Assembly (NCBI GenBank): GCA_015832175.1
Contig: WJXW01000006.1
Span: forward strand, 186,001-250,000
DNA: 64,000 nt
Direction of reading: 5' to 3'
DNA from: Paraphaeosphaeria minitans
Taxonomy: Eukaryota; Ascomycota; Dothideomycetes; Pleosporales; Didymosphaeriaceae
In this document: piece by piece, positions 1 through 10,784 of the stretch
Layout of the letters: every line of letters begins with the position of its first letter
Numbering within the stretch: the stretch's first letter is position 1
Translations under genes and position numbers: made by a program
The notes under the pieces: model-generated
What the model saw: the letters and a program-made list of their open reading frames with translations, nothing else
Told to the model about the DNA's origin: nothing
The model's database searches: none

Positions 1-493
1 TGTCAATGATGATGAAGCGCTCTTTCGTTGCAGGTAATGGAGGAGGCAGCGGCGACTCGACTGGAGATTTGTGTTCTTCGTCGTCGATTTCCTCCTCACC
101 GTGCTGCTTGTCTCCTCCTTCTGGGCGTGGCAGATATTGAGTGTCGTCTAGGCCGAGGCTCCGCATCGCTGCAGCAGTGACGATGACTGGGTCATCGTCG
201 GCGAAGACGTAGTGGACGAAAGGATGGTAGTGTTCGCCTGTCGTGGTGTCATCCACAACAGTGAAGAAGGGGTTGAAATTCGGTGGCGGCAGCAGCGTCT
301 GCTCGGAGGTGGGCTCCGGGTAAGCAATGCCGTCCTCGTCTTCGCAGGCACCACTATGTGCCTCGTACCTTTGCGGTGGTTCATCCAAACCTTGCGGGAG
401 TTCTTCGGACTGCGGAGCGGGTGGCGAGCGTGGCGAGTGCGCTTTTGGCAGCATAGGCGATGCCCTTGATGGCCTAGGACTCGAAGGCATCAT
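1..493 (-). CDS. Pro-rich, acidic fungal hypothetical protein, 3' part outside window
   Basis: I do not recognise this family. The frame is open without a stop from two adjacent ATG codons to the window edge, giving at least 164 residues. The N-terminus (about 1-70) is Pro/Ser/Glu-rich and probably disordered. The middle holds an ordered-looking block around NPFFTVVDDTTTGEHYHPF and VHYVFADDDPVIVT, the kind of text that is conserved among fungi rather than random. It is followed by an acidic stretch and KERFIIID at the edge. No membrane segment or signal peptide is visible. The first ATG was chosen because it is the most upstream in-frame start. An intron beyond the edge cannot be excluded. 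The role is unknown. Confidence 0.6.
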   Translation of the reverse strand, partial: MMPSSPRPSRASPMLPKAHSPRSPPAPQSEELPQGLDEPPQRYEAHSGACEDEDGIAYPEPTSEQTLLPPPNFNPFFTVVDDTTTGEHYHPFVHYVFADDDPVIVTAAAMRSLGLDDTQYLPRPEGGDKQHGEEEIDDEEHKSPVESPLPPPLPATKERFIIID

Positions 494-1001
494 GGGTTAT
501 GGGAGTGTAGAGGCGGGTAGGTAGGGCTGGAGCATGCACTTCGGAGCTCGGAAAGCTGTCGCCTTATCGATAAGACTCGCCGAAACGCGTCCACGGACGC
601 GTGTCACGCGTGGTACCTCAGTAGTCGCAACAAGCATGACTTTGTCCCGAATACAACAATATATTGCTCTGATAGGACAACATGTAGACCAAAGCTACAT
701 GTGCAGAAAACAACCAACTGAGGGGTATCTTCCAACGCCAGTATATCAAACGCCAACCACATAAGCTTTCGCTATCCTGCCACAGCTGGTACTACAGCAC
801 CCATTGTAAAGGCAGCAGATACCAGACACTGTGCGATGCCCTTTTGTACACAATCAAAGCCTCGGTGAAGATCTAGTCGCCCATGGAAAGCACTATAGCG
901 AAACAGCTCTGGGTCCGAACCGTGGTGTGCGGTGTGCTGGGAACGCTGAAGGAAACCGAGGAGGTCAAGATACTCCGGTGTTCGGCACGAGTTTTGGGTT
1001 G
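494..1001. other. Intergenic, no gene seen
   Basis: This is the 5' side of the truncated gene and the 3' side of APC11. Short open frames here lack splice-consistent continuation or recognisable motifs. Confidence 0.4.
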
Positions 1002-1463
1002 TCACATAGGACTTGTGTCTGCATTCGTTGCTGGCGTCCCTGCTTCGGTAGCGCCGGCCTCTTGGTTCTTGCTCTTGAAAGCTATTGCTATCAGCTGGTG
1101 CATCGCTGTGTAACGGAATGACAAGCTTACGCTGGCGACACATGGGGCACTTTTCCTGTGCTGCCTCTTGTCGCAGCCAAGAGAAGATGCAGTGCTGTCT
1201 CGGTCAGATCAAGTTTGTCCCTGCGATCTCGAGGTGCCTACCATGTGGAAGGAGTGATTGCACTCGCCGAGCACTGTTCCACGTCAGTATAAGCAACAGG
1301 TAGCAGTAGATCATGGCTTACACAGCGGGCAATCGTCGCCTGGGTACTTGCACTTGGAGCAGGTACTGTCGTATGGGTTGCGACAGATGCCACACACGTC
1401 ATCGTCCGGCATGTCCCACCTCCAGGCCGCGACGGCGTTCCACTCCTTGATTGTCACCTTCAT
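1002..1463 (-). CDS. APC11: Anaphase-promoting complex subunit 11 (RING-H2)
   Basis: Catalytic RING-H2 subunit of the APC/C ubiquitin ligase, which recruits the E2 and drives ubiquitination of cyclins and securin in mitosis. Four exons (1322-1463, 1242-1273, 1131-1194, 1002-1081) join in frame to a 105-residue protein, close to the usual 80-105. Visible family text: MKVTIKEWNAVAAWRWDMP at the N-terminus, CGICRNPYDSTCSKCKYPGD, then LGECNHSFHMHCIFSWL and CPMCRQPF, which together supply the Cys/His zinc ligands. The last short exon replaces a read-through that would otherwise run into non-family sequence. The Ala/Thr-rich tail after the RING is longer than in yeast. Assignment is firm; the final exon border is the least certain part. 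Confidence 0.92.
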
Positions 1464-1919
1464 CGTGTCTCCCAAGCTGTCTGGCAGCAAATGTTGTCAG
1501 GCGGGGCGTGTTAGGATGGAGCAAAACAAACAGGCAGGGATCCATCTGCGGGGAAACCGTCGTGCCAAGCTTTGTCCCCTAGAGCTCCATCTGTTGCCTT
1601 CCCCACTTTTCCCGAATGACGGAATCTACGCTAAAGTTATCAACATTCACATATCGTCCGTTGTCGGGCGTGTTTCTCTTCAAGCAAACACAAGGTATTA
1701 TGACCAACTCGAATTCCTGCAGCTGAGCAGCCAGGTAAGCAACCACAGTACTTTTCGAGTCTCCGCAAGCGAAAGGCGGGGAGTCAAATGAAGGCCTGCG
1801 CTATCAGCCGTAAGCTCGAGCTACCCCGACGCATATAGAGCTATTTGCTCCGGCTCTTGTAGCTCCAATCCTTCCACACACTACCACAGGACCATTGACG
1901 ACCCACTCCAGCTTCCAAG
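1464..1919. promoter_or_regulatory. Shared upstream region of APC11 and the sulfurtransferase gene
   Basis: 456 bp lie between two divergently transcribed starts, so this segment must hold both promoters. I saw no clear TATA box or named operator. Confidence 0.4.
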
Positions 1920-2979
1920 ATGCCTGTCTCGAGTTTCCGCTTCACCTTCCGCCCTCTCTCCTCTCTCTCCTCCGTCCGGTCACTGGCAGGTGGCAGACGC
2001 GCCATGTCCCAATACACCCTCACCTCCTACATAGTCATGCCTGTCGAGCTTGATTCCGCCCTCAAGAAGAACGTCTTCAGCAAGCTCTCGACCGCTCCAC
2101 GAATCATCCCCCTGTGCGCATCATGGTTCCTGCCAAACGATGGCCGAACCGGGATCGACACTTTTATGGAGGCTCGCATTCCCCACGCACGATTCTTTGA
2201 TTTGGATGAGGTGAAGGACCAGCACTCCTCCTACCCCCACATGCTACCGTCAGCCAAAGACTTTGCGAATGCGATGGGACGCTTGGGCATCCGAAAGGAC
2301 GACAGCGTGGTGGTGTACGATTCGCAGGAGCTGGGCATCTTCTCCGCACCGCGTGTGGCATGGACTTTGCAGATATTCGGCCACCCCAACGTACACATCT
2401 TGAACAATTTTCGGACGTGGGTCAGGGACGGCTTTCCGACAGAGAGCGGAGAGCTGGCCGACCACGAGAGGGTTGAATACCCGGTGCCGGAATTGGACAA
2501 GAACAAGGTCACTGCCTTTGAGGAGGTGAAGGATATCGTGAAAGATGCGGGCAAGGAGGGCGCAGAGGAAGTACAAGTGCTGGATGCGAGACCCGCTGGG
2601 CGCTGGGCCGGAACCGACCCCGAGCCTAGAGAAGGTGCGCAACTATGCATACCCGTACAAGCACACGCTGACAAATACAGGCATCTCATCTGGACATATG
2701 CCTGGCTCGACGAACGTTGCCACAAATCATCTGCTCCACGCTGAAGACAAGACGCTCCTGCCTTCCGCTGAGCTGAGACAGGTCTTTGAGCGCCTGGGTG
2801 TAGACCCCTCGAAGCCCATCATCAGCAGCTGCGGAACTGGTGTCACCGCTGCTATTGTAGACACCGCTCTGACCGAAGCCGGATACCCGCAGACGAACAG
2901 ACGCATCTACGACGGCAGCTGGACGGAGTGGGCACAGCGCGTGAAACCCACCGAAGGCCTTATTCGGAAGTCATCGTAG
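1920..2979 (+). CDS. TUM1: 3-mercaptopyruvate/thiosulfate sulfurtransferase (tandem rhodanese)
   Basis: Two-rhodanese-domain sulfurtransferase of 337 residues, made of exons 1920-2634 and 2681-2979. The N-terminal domain (about 40-170) is the inactive rhodanese fold (FFDLDEV, VVYDSQELGIFSAPR, WTLQIFGHPNVHILN). The C-terminal domain carries the persulfide-forming cysteine in SSCGTGVTA. A small CGTG loop, rather than the CRKG of thiosulfate sulfurtransferases, points to mercaptopyruvate as substrate; yeast Tum1 uses this chemistry to feed sulfur to tRNA thiolation. The basic N-terminus before MSQYT could be a mitochondrial presequence, with MSQYT at about residue 29 as an alternative cytosolic start. 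The 46-nt intron has a GTGCGC donor and restores GISSGHMPGSTN, the family's cross-domain motif. Confidence 0.9.
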
Positions 2980-3392
2980 ATACTTCCGTCGATGTGAGGA
3001 TGTACAGTACCAAATTGATACCCGAACCTGGGTGGCGAATCGAAAGCGATATTCACGGTGCAGCCTATATGCCGGGTTAACTTTCGGTGTTCGTGGTGAG
3101 GAATGGACAAGTTTAGCACCCATATCAGCCGTTGACGCGATGGCACCTATGCTATTCACCTAGGCGCGACACGGAGCGATCGAGGTTACGCAGCATGTTC
3201 GTTAATTCGAATTTGAACGAGAGCCTTCTTTGTCGATATTATTCGCGAGTCTTGGATTGGCTCTCAAGCGAAAAGCGTCTTATATCAAACCCCACGCTCG
3301 ACGACAGTTGTGTACTTTAAGACCAAGATTAATTAAACTCAATGCTCGATTGTCACTCATATGTGCTTTGCTCCAACAACCCACCTCCAGCC

Positions 3393-4213
3393 CTACCACG
3401 CAATCCCCTCCCCAAACCGATCCACAAACCTCCCACTCCCCTCGATGCCCACCGTCTCAATAAACTGCACACTCGTGCCCAGGCTCTCCTCTGGTGAAAT
3501 TGCACCCTCCTCGTTCCACCCCACCAACCCCGTCTCCACCCTTCCGGGATGCATCGCCAGCACCACGACCCCCGGCACATCGATGGCAAAACTCTTGATG
3601 ACGGCGTTCAGCGCAGCTTTGGACGCGCGATACGCATAACCGCCGCCGGCCACATTGGCGGCTATGCTGCCCATGCGGGAGGACATGACTATGATTTTGG
3701 GTGGGGAGGTGCAAGCGGCAGAGGAGGCGGCGAGCTGGAGGGCGGGTAGGAAGGACCGAACTGTGGCGAAGGCTCCCCAGGTGTTTATTTCGAGGGTGCG
3801 GAGGAAGGTGGTGCGTTCCATCGCGTGCAGGGTTTCTAGGGCGGCGACATCTTGTTCATGGTGCTTGGCAGAGGGGACGAGGCCGCGGATGCCGGCGGAG
3901 TGGATGACTTTAGGTTGCGTTAGTAAAATCAGGATGTGTAGGATGAAGGTGTAGTCATGAGGTGGTGAGGAAGCTGGGGGGGCTAACGCAGGTGTACGGT
4001 TTGCCCCCTCAAGTCGTCTGCGACTTTCGCCAGGGATTCTTCGGTTGCGACGTCTACTTCGTAGAACGAGACGTTTTGCTGTGATGAAATGGAAGCTGGT
4101 AAAGGCGATATGTCCAGTCCAACAACTCGCGTTGACGGCTGTGCAGCGTAGTGCTTTAGAAAGGCGAGACCGAGGCCTGATGATGCGCCTGTTACTACCA
4201 CTGTACGCTCCAT
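3393..4213 (-). CDS. Short-chain dehydrogenase/reductase (SDR)
   Basis: Classical NAD(P)-dependent SDR of 246 residues, made of exons 3988-4213 and 3393-3907. The cofactor motif TGASSGLGLAF is at the N-terminus. An acidic residue in VGLDIS after strand 2 suggests NAD(H) preference. The catalytic Ser lies in VMSSRMGSIA and the YxxxK pair in YAYRASKAA. The usual NNAG is HSAG here. The 80-nt intron has an actaac-type branch and rebuilds the HSAGIRG strand. It is closest in style to the C-factor/sniffer-like fungal SDRs, but the substrate cannot be read from sequence. It is divergent to the flavin-reductase-like gene and may share its promoter. Confidence 0.85.
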
Positions 4214-4526
4214 GGTACTTTCTTCCAATGCTAGCTCTTTAGTTTGCACGGTTCTAGATGCGCTCTTGACCGCTAGATAGCCAACGTTTAAATTACATGT
4301 AAGTCGGAAACGATACCGAAAACAAAAACAAATAGGGCCCCATCCGTGCATTAGCGCGTGTCTTGCGGTTCGGACTCAGGTTCCGGAGTTGAGCTGCCGG
4401 TCGGCTTGTACCTATGGTGGGGTGTGGGGTAGGCCGAGCTGACCACCATCCATCCGTGGACTTCTCAGGAACTCTGCCAAATTCGCAGCCTTTTTGGCCA
4501 AGTTTTGTTGGAGATCTGCCGAAAAG
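4214..4526. promoter_or_regulatory. Bidirectional promoter, SDR and flavin-reductase-like genes
   Basis: 313 bp separate the two divergent ATGs. Such a short shared region makes co-regulation plausible (inference only). No specific factor site was identified. Confidence 0.4.
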
Positions 4527-5514
4527 ATGTTTTACGAACCAGGGAAAACGGACCATGGACTTCCTCACGATCCTTTCAAGGTACGTTAAGGAACTTCCGG
4601 GGTACTTCTCCTTTTGCAGCAGTGAATGGAGTTTGCCCATGGCTATCAATCAACGGGTTTGGGGTCACTATGCTTGTCATGCGCTTTATCCGACAAGAGT
4701 GCGTTGTCGGATAGCCCTGAAGTCGAGCTCGATATGTTACCAAGCTCGAACGTTCCTATCACTGCAACGCCTCTCCATTTCAATCACCCTCGAGAGATTA
4801 GGAAACTGCTCTAAAAAAAACCAGGCATGCGTAATCCCCCGCCCCATCGGTTGGATCTCCACGCTCTCGCCATCTGGAACAGCCAACCTCGCTCCCTACT
4901 CTCAGTTCAACAACCTAACCTTCGACCCACCCTACGTTATGTTCAGCGCCAACCAAACGCCTTCTGCCGCGCAAAAGGACACTGTTGTCAACGTCGAAGC
5001 CACCGGCGTCTTCTGCTGGAACCTCGCCACCTACGCGCTCAAGGACGCCGTTAACGCTACCTCCGAGCAGATGCCGCCCGAGGTCGACGAGTTCGAGAAA
5101 GCCGGACTGAAAAAAGAAGACAGCAAGCTGAGTAATGTTCTAGTCAAGGGAGAGCAAGTAAGAGTACCAATGGTGAAGGCATCGCCGATCAAGTTTGAGT
5201 GCACACACTACACTACTCTCCGCTTGCCGGGCAATCCGCCGATGGGCGCGGTGGACGTTGTTATCGGGCGAGTGGTTGGAATTTATATCGATGAGGATGT
5301 GTTGACGGATGGAAAGATCGACGTTAGCAAGACAGTGCCGATTGCGAGGTGTGGGTACTTTGAGTATACGGCCGTGAGGGAAGTGTTTGAGATGAAGATC
5401 CCCGGGGATGATCCTAATCGTTATGCGGGGCTGGAGGGGAGTATCAAGGGGAACAGAGAGATTCAAAGAAAGATAATGAATGAGGCGGAAGAGGAAGAAA
5501 CTAGCGTTTCGTGA
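4527..5514 (+). CDS. Flavin reductase-like, FMN-binding split-barrel protein
   Basis: Predicted 247-residue flavoprotein of the flavin-reductase-like split-barrel family. The small first exon (4527-4580, MFYEPGKTDHGLPHDPFK) joins exon 4825-5514 in phase 0 and yields PFKACVIPRPIGWIST, the family's FMN-binding strand. Further family text: ANLAPYSQFNNLTFDPP and KDTVVNVEATGVFCWN. The C-terminal half (GAVDVVIGRVVGIYID) completes the barrel. Members bind FMN and act as oxidoreductases of mostly unknown substrate. No signal peptide is seen. The 243-nt intron is long for this window; other starts inside it do not give the conserved PFK join. The divergent SDR suggests a redox function. Confidence 0.85.
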
Positions 5515-6951
5515 AGAGGGGAACGGTCTTTTGCGGAGAGAGGTATTTCCATTGCCTACGTGTGTTTAGTTGTTGAGCGTGGTATGTGCAGCTCTCTTCA
5601 GTGCAGATCCATTGAACTGCGTGAGGTTTGCAGTTAAGACACAATATATAGACTATTGAGCATAGTTTTCGAGACCTGGAAATAGACGGTGTCTATGGAA
5701 GAGTAATTTTACATAAGTTTCTCGGTATTTCGGTTTCAGCTTTCTAAAGTATTGGGATCCTAGAGTACACCTAGTTCTGTGGCACCTTGAACTCTGACGA
5801 ACCGTAAGTATGGTAGTGTAAGATAGTACTTTGCAGTAAGCTCTACTACGAAGCCGGGTCCTGCGGAAATATTGTCGACGAAATGAAGAGTATCAGACAT
5901 CCAGTAATCATAGCTCAAACGTTTGAGAACCAACATGGAACTCGTTTTAGCCTCATCAACAACCAGTGATCAGGAACTTGGCTTTGCTCGACGCGACTCA
6001 CAGTCAATGAACCAGTGCTAGTTTTTCTTGGTTTGCGTCGCCTACAATTGTTAAAGCCTAGAACATTCAGTATTGAACTTCGTATGACGTGCAGGCTCTT
6101 TGTGTGCCTTTGCGCAAGACGCAATGCAGAGAATCGATGGACTGCCAAAGCACAAAGCACATTGACACACAAATTAACTGTTTCGCGTGTCCGTTTCCGG
6201 AACCGATCAGCCTCGTACGATAACCGCCACGCTAGAAGTAAGGTCTCCGGTTCAAAGTACCAAGACAAAGGTCTAAACACATCCGGGATACGCTATGAAC
6301 CCAACGTGACAGGAAACACTCAATCTCACAAATTCGGATTGTATTTAGCTACGCTAAAGTGACACAATGTAGCTGGCTTCGCCTTGTTGCTGTCATCGCT
6401 ATAAAAACTACAAATAGATCCGAAAGTGCTCAACGATTCCACCCGCGCACGTGTAACTCTTCATCAAATTATTCGGGGCTTTCAGACATTGTATATCCGG
6501 TTACATAGGCATGTTCACAACGTCCACAAATACGGACTGCGAGGGAGACTCTTTCGATCTTCTTTTATTGGAATGAGGGGCAGCTTCTGAGCTCACACTG
6601 CATACTAATCGTCATCTTTTGATGGACAACCCACGGGTGATACTGAGTCGTCTTATTCGGTACTGAGTGCGCTCACATGATAGCGTATGCCCTTATCATT
6701 TGTTCCCACCGGCCCTAGAGTTTGGCATCAAAGCGAAAACCCTTAAATGCGGAAGATCCGAAGCCGTTACCGAATGGCAGGATGGCTTTCAGTTGGATGC
6801 AAGCAGCTATCCAGAAATCGTTAGATTGTCATCGCGATATGAAAAAGTATATTTCAGATGTGATCATGAAGATTCTCACAGCCTCAGACTTCCAACCATC
6901 TGTCTGCTCCTGTCGTATCTTGGCATTCTGTGCAGCTCTCTCCGCAAGACG
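5515..6951. other. 1.4-kb intergenic region, no gene seen
   Basis: Only short frames of non-protein-like composition occur here. The segment before the next gene includes a 95-codon in-frame open extension upstream of the chosen start, which I treat as leader sequence. Confidence 0.4.
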
Positions 6952-8205
6952 ATGACTCAATCGCGTCGCTCCAAGAGCGCATCTCTGATTGTTCCGAAAG
7001 TGCGACCAATCATTTCCTACGAGAATACGATTGACATCGAAGTCGTTGAGCCATGTGTCTGTGTCATCGGCGTAGGCTTCGTAGGTGAAGCGCTACTGCG
7101 CGAATTTGGTCAAGTCTTCACATCAATTGGATTCGACATCTCCCAGAAGCGTATCGATGAGCTAGCCAAGTCCTTCAACTCATTCCCAAAAGTCACCCTC
7201 ACCACGGACAAGACAAAGCTAAGTCAAGCAACGCACTATCTCATATCCGTTCCCACTCCGCTCAAACAGGACCGCTCTGTCAACATGTTACACCTGGTCT
7301 CCGCTATCAGCACAACTTTCAAGTACGCTCGTCCAGGATCGGTGATCGTTCTCGAATCCTCGGTATGTGTGGGAACTACTCGTCAGTTCTTCAGCGCCTA
7401 CAAGGACGTCTATCATTGCGGGATGTCACCAGAGCGCGTCGATCCCGGAAGAAGTCAACCCACGGCGAAGGAGATTACGAAGCTTATCTCAGGGCTCACG
7501 CCAAAGGCCCTGGCGCTCATTCAAAGCATTTACGCCAAAGTATTCGATCACGTCGTACCAGTCTCGTCGCCAGAAACAGCTGAGATGACAAAGCTCTTCG
7601 AAAACTGCCAGCGTATGATTAACATCGCCTACGTCAACGAGATGGCGGACGCTGCGCGCACCCATGGTGTTGACCCAGAGGAAATGATGCTTGCGGCCAG
7701 CTCAAAGCCATACGGTTTCACTCCATACAGTCCTGGACTCGGTGTTGGAGGCACATGTATTCCCATCAACCCGTTTTACCTCTTCGCGAACAATAAGTAT
7801 CTTCCTGTTCTGGAGGAAGCGACAGCCCAGATGCGGGAACGACCAAGCACAAAGGCACGCAAGTTTCATATCCGCGTCACTTCTTCACTGTCGGGCCGAT
7901 CTCCACGGATTCTGGTGGTTGGCATCGGCTACAAGCCAGGGCAGTCTTTGCTCTCGGGCTCGCCCGGCCTTGCGTTCGCCGAGCGATTGCGAAGGTTGGG
8001 TTGCAGTCGCTTGGCCTTCTACGATCCGCTAGTGCAAGGCGAGGCTTTGGAATGGATGGAAAAGCTTCAAGATGACTTTTGGCACTCACGGTATCTTGAA
8101 GAGAACTTCGACGCTGTTGCAGTCTGCATGCGACAGACAAACACTGATTTCAGGGTCATGGAGAAATTGCATGCGAGCAAGGTTGTTGTGCAAGAGTTTA
8201 GATAG
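6952..8205 (+). CDS. Nucleotide-sugar dehydrogenase, UDP-HexNAc 6-dehydrogenase type
   Basis: Intronless 417-residue enzyme of the UDP-glucose/GDP-mannose dehydrogenase superfamily, which oxidises a sugar-nucleotide C6 alcohol to a uronic acid with two NAD+. The Rossmann motif GVGFVGEALL lies near residue 40. The central domain has ETAEMTKLFENCQRMINIAY, and the catalytic cysteine sits in GVGGTCIPINPFYL. CGMSPERVDPG matches the SPER(V/I).PG motif of bacterial UDP-GlcNAc/UDP-ManNAc dehydrogenases (WbpA/WecC/VipA group) rather than the NPEFLREG style of UDP-glucose dehydrogenases. The C-terminal domain contains VVGIGYKPG. The ATG before TQSRRSKS was chosen because upstream codons lack family similarity. 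The gene converges on the GT2 synthase, suggesting it supplies the precursor. The substrate is inferred, not shown. Confidence 0.85.
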   Translation: MTQSRRSKSASLIVPKVRPIISYENTIDIEVVEPCVCVIGVGFVGEALLREFGQVFTSIGFDISQKRIDELAKSFNSFPKVTLTTDKTKLSQATHYLISVPTPLKQDRSVNMLHLVSAISTTFKYARPGSVIVLESSVCVGTTRQFFSAYKDVYHCGMSPERVDPGRSQPTAKEITKLISGLTPKALALIQSIYAKVFDHVVPVSSPETAEMTKLFENCQRMINIAYVNEMADAARTHGVDPEEMMLAASSKPYGFTPYSPGLGVGGTCIPINPFYLFANNKYLPVLEEATAQMRERPSTKARKFHIRVTSSLSGRSPRILVVGIGYKPGQSLLSGSPGLAFAERLRRLGCSRLAFYDPLVQGEALEWMEKLQDDFWHSRYLEENFDAVAVCMRQTNTDFRVMEKLHASKVVVQEFR

Positions 8206-8247
8206 AGGAGCTTTGTTGATGATAGACTAGGTACATAATATGATGCA

Positions 8248-10784
8248 TCAGAGAACGTTGAACTCATTTTCAGCGCGATCAGCCTCTGATCGAGGCTCCG
8301 TGTGACCTTCCTCCGCCTCCCTTTGCAAAGTTTCCGCATTAGCCGCGATCGGCGCTGCAGGCGCGGTCGCCGAGGTAGCCGTGACTCCTGAAATGCCCCA
8401 GACTGCATAATGCGTCAATACGAGTCCTTGTTGTGCGTGCCGCATGCGCGCGGAACCCAAGGACGACCCTTTTGTTGCGGAAATAACGGGGACCGGACGT
8501 ACCTTGGCTTCCCAAATTATTCAGCACCTTCGTAAAGATCGTTAACGAGATAAAATAGCTGATGAGCTTGTTGATGCAACCCCCGACAAAAAGCTTGTGC
8601 GCTCGCTTTCGCAATTCTGGTTCAAGCACGAACACCGTGAAAGTGTACCAGGCGATAGGAAAACAGGCAACGATGATCAGTGGCAAAATTTCCATAAAAT
8701 TGACCCCCTTTGCAAGGCTTCTGAGAAACAATGCTGTGTTGACGATTCGATAGTACACCATGGAGATTCTAATGATATCGATAGCAGCTGCGATGCGCGT
8801 GACAACGATCATCTGGGCACAAGTCAGGTTCATCCAGTACAATATGAATCGTGAGTACGTATGCGTACATTTCTTCCCAACCAATAGTGATAGTTATTGA
8901 AGTATGCATTTGAGCCCCAACGTCGGCGTTGTGAAAGATAGTGTAGGAGTGATTGAGGAGCGATAGTTTCGCTGATCGCTTCGGGAACGAAGATTGTATG
9001 GAGTTTCTTGCTCTGCGAAAGCATAGCGTATGTAAGCCGTCGATCTGTGCCCTGCAAGGCGAGGTGAGCGGCTTGGAAACTGTTCTTAGGGTAATTTGAC
9101 CTTACAAGATACTGTACTTGGTGCTGAACAACTGGAAAGCTTGTGATAGGTTCAGCATATTTCTGGATAGCCCCTGCCATTTCCTCGCGAACTGCTATCA
9201 TTGTTATGCAGCCAGGCAGACACGTTACTTTCCCGATGAAGCTCTCTGCTCGTCGGCGAACTATTTGAGACAATGACCGTCAGCAGACGTTCGTATCAGT
9301 TGAACGATTGAAAGCGCTCGAGAATCGGGGAAAGATATACTGACTACAGTTGGGGGTGACCTAGTACAGGGCTTGAGCACAATGTCAAGTTCGATGGAGC
9401 TGCATACCCCGCAGCCTGAGGTAGCACACTGTACTCGGTCTTTCGACTGGCGCTATATCTATTCAATGGCAACGCCTCGGGGTTTCGCTTACCGAATTGT
9501 CCATACGTATACTGGAATTGCTGATATAGATTCCAGAAAGACCACTCAAACCCTGGCTCCAGCTCTACGAAGACAAGTCCGCAGGCAGCAATGGCGTGCT
9601 TGTCTCTCGCCATCGCCTCGGCCAGACTTGCAACAGCCCCCTTGTAAACTGTCGAATCGGCGTCTGTACAAAACACCATATCAAATTTCGTGAAGTCTTC
9701 TGCTTCAGTCAACACAGGTAAAATATTGGTCCATACCTCCTCTCTCAGAAGTCTCGTATAGAGAGGAATATTCTTTCGAGGCACATTGAATAGATCATGG
9801 CATAGAACAAGAGAGTCCTTCTTCCCTTTTCTCCTATCAGCACAAACCAACGATTATGATAGAAGGGTTTTTCCTACCGCTGTTTCTCATCTTCTCAATA
9901 ACAATGACAGGCACGTCTTCTGCAAATCCCGCGGTGATCTTCAGGACACCTCGCCTGTGCTTCAAGGAGATATATGGTCTCCTGAAATCGCGGATGATGC
10001 GCGTCATATGGCTGCGTATATCCCGATGCCTTCCATCCAGCAACACAACCATGACTTGGCGATGTTTTCCAACGTCGTTATCGCGAAGTGAGTATATCGT
10101 TTTGACAATTTGCTCTTCGCTCTCTGAGTAAGCGGGTATCAGAGTTAATATCCACTGCTGGGATACTGGACTCAATGGCCTGAAGATGCGGTAGATGCGT
10201 CTTATCAACAATCCAAAGGCGGATACCAGACAGGAGAGGAAGTCTTTGCTCTTGATGAAAAGGATGAAAACGAAGACGATCATCCCTTTATGCGCAAACA
10301 CTGCAATCATAGCCATACCTACGTTGATAACGGCGATGATTCCCCAGAAGATCAGACGTTGTTTCCGAAGCTCGCTGCGATCCAGGATACGAGCCGGATC
10401 TCGGGGGTCGGGTATGTCTGGGTATCCACATCCACGAACAGTATCTTCTGCTCTAACAGCTGATTCTTCCCACGCGAAGTTGCTAAGTGATTCAAGGTGG
10501 GTTGTGTTGTCGTTGATCGAAACGTTGTTATCATTGTCTGACTCGTGGTTCGCCTCATCTCGATCATCCCTTGCTATACTCTCTGCCACACTGTCACTGA
10601 CCAATTGAGTTGTTCCTGAGTTGCTAACCGTAACTTGCTTCTTGCCTTGTTGTTTTTGGTCAGGTGATATTTCCCTGTGCTGATTTGATTCCTCGAAAGT
10701 GTCGCTTTCCTTCTCGGCATTTCTTGGCGCATCCATCACGATCTCCCCGCGATTTTTGATTCCAATACCCGGCATTGGTAACAT
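8248..10784 (-). CDS. Type-2 membrane glycosyltransferase (Cps1/hyaluronan-synthase-like, GT2)
   Basis: Processive GT2 polysaccharide synthase of 680 residues from six exons: 9878-10784, 9493-9825, 9106-9260, 8869-9051, 8503-8812, 8248-8402. The first 120 residues are polar and probably cytosolic. Two membrane segments follow (LIFWGIIAVINVGMAMIAVF and a second near MIVFVFILFI). The GT-A domain has LTLIPAYSE, VVLLDG, the metal-binding DAD in FCTDADS, the acceptor-site LPGC in TCLPGCITM, and the QxxRW-type motif SQRRRWGSN. C-terminal membrane helices include LPLIIVACFPIAWY. All five introns carry GT-AG ends and each join restores family text, for example NSG/KKDSLVLCHD and QYL/GTDRRL. Substrate and product are unknown. 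Related fungal GT2 proteins are linked to surface glycan and hyphal growth. It faces the dehydrogenase tail to tail. Confidence 0.9.

Noticed and set aside
9826..9877. Frameshift in the GT2 gene where a stop follows IIIVGLC
   Set aside because: A 52-nt intron (GTAGGA to GAAAAG) removes it and restores NSGKKDSLVLCHD, the family text.
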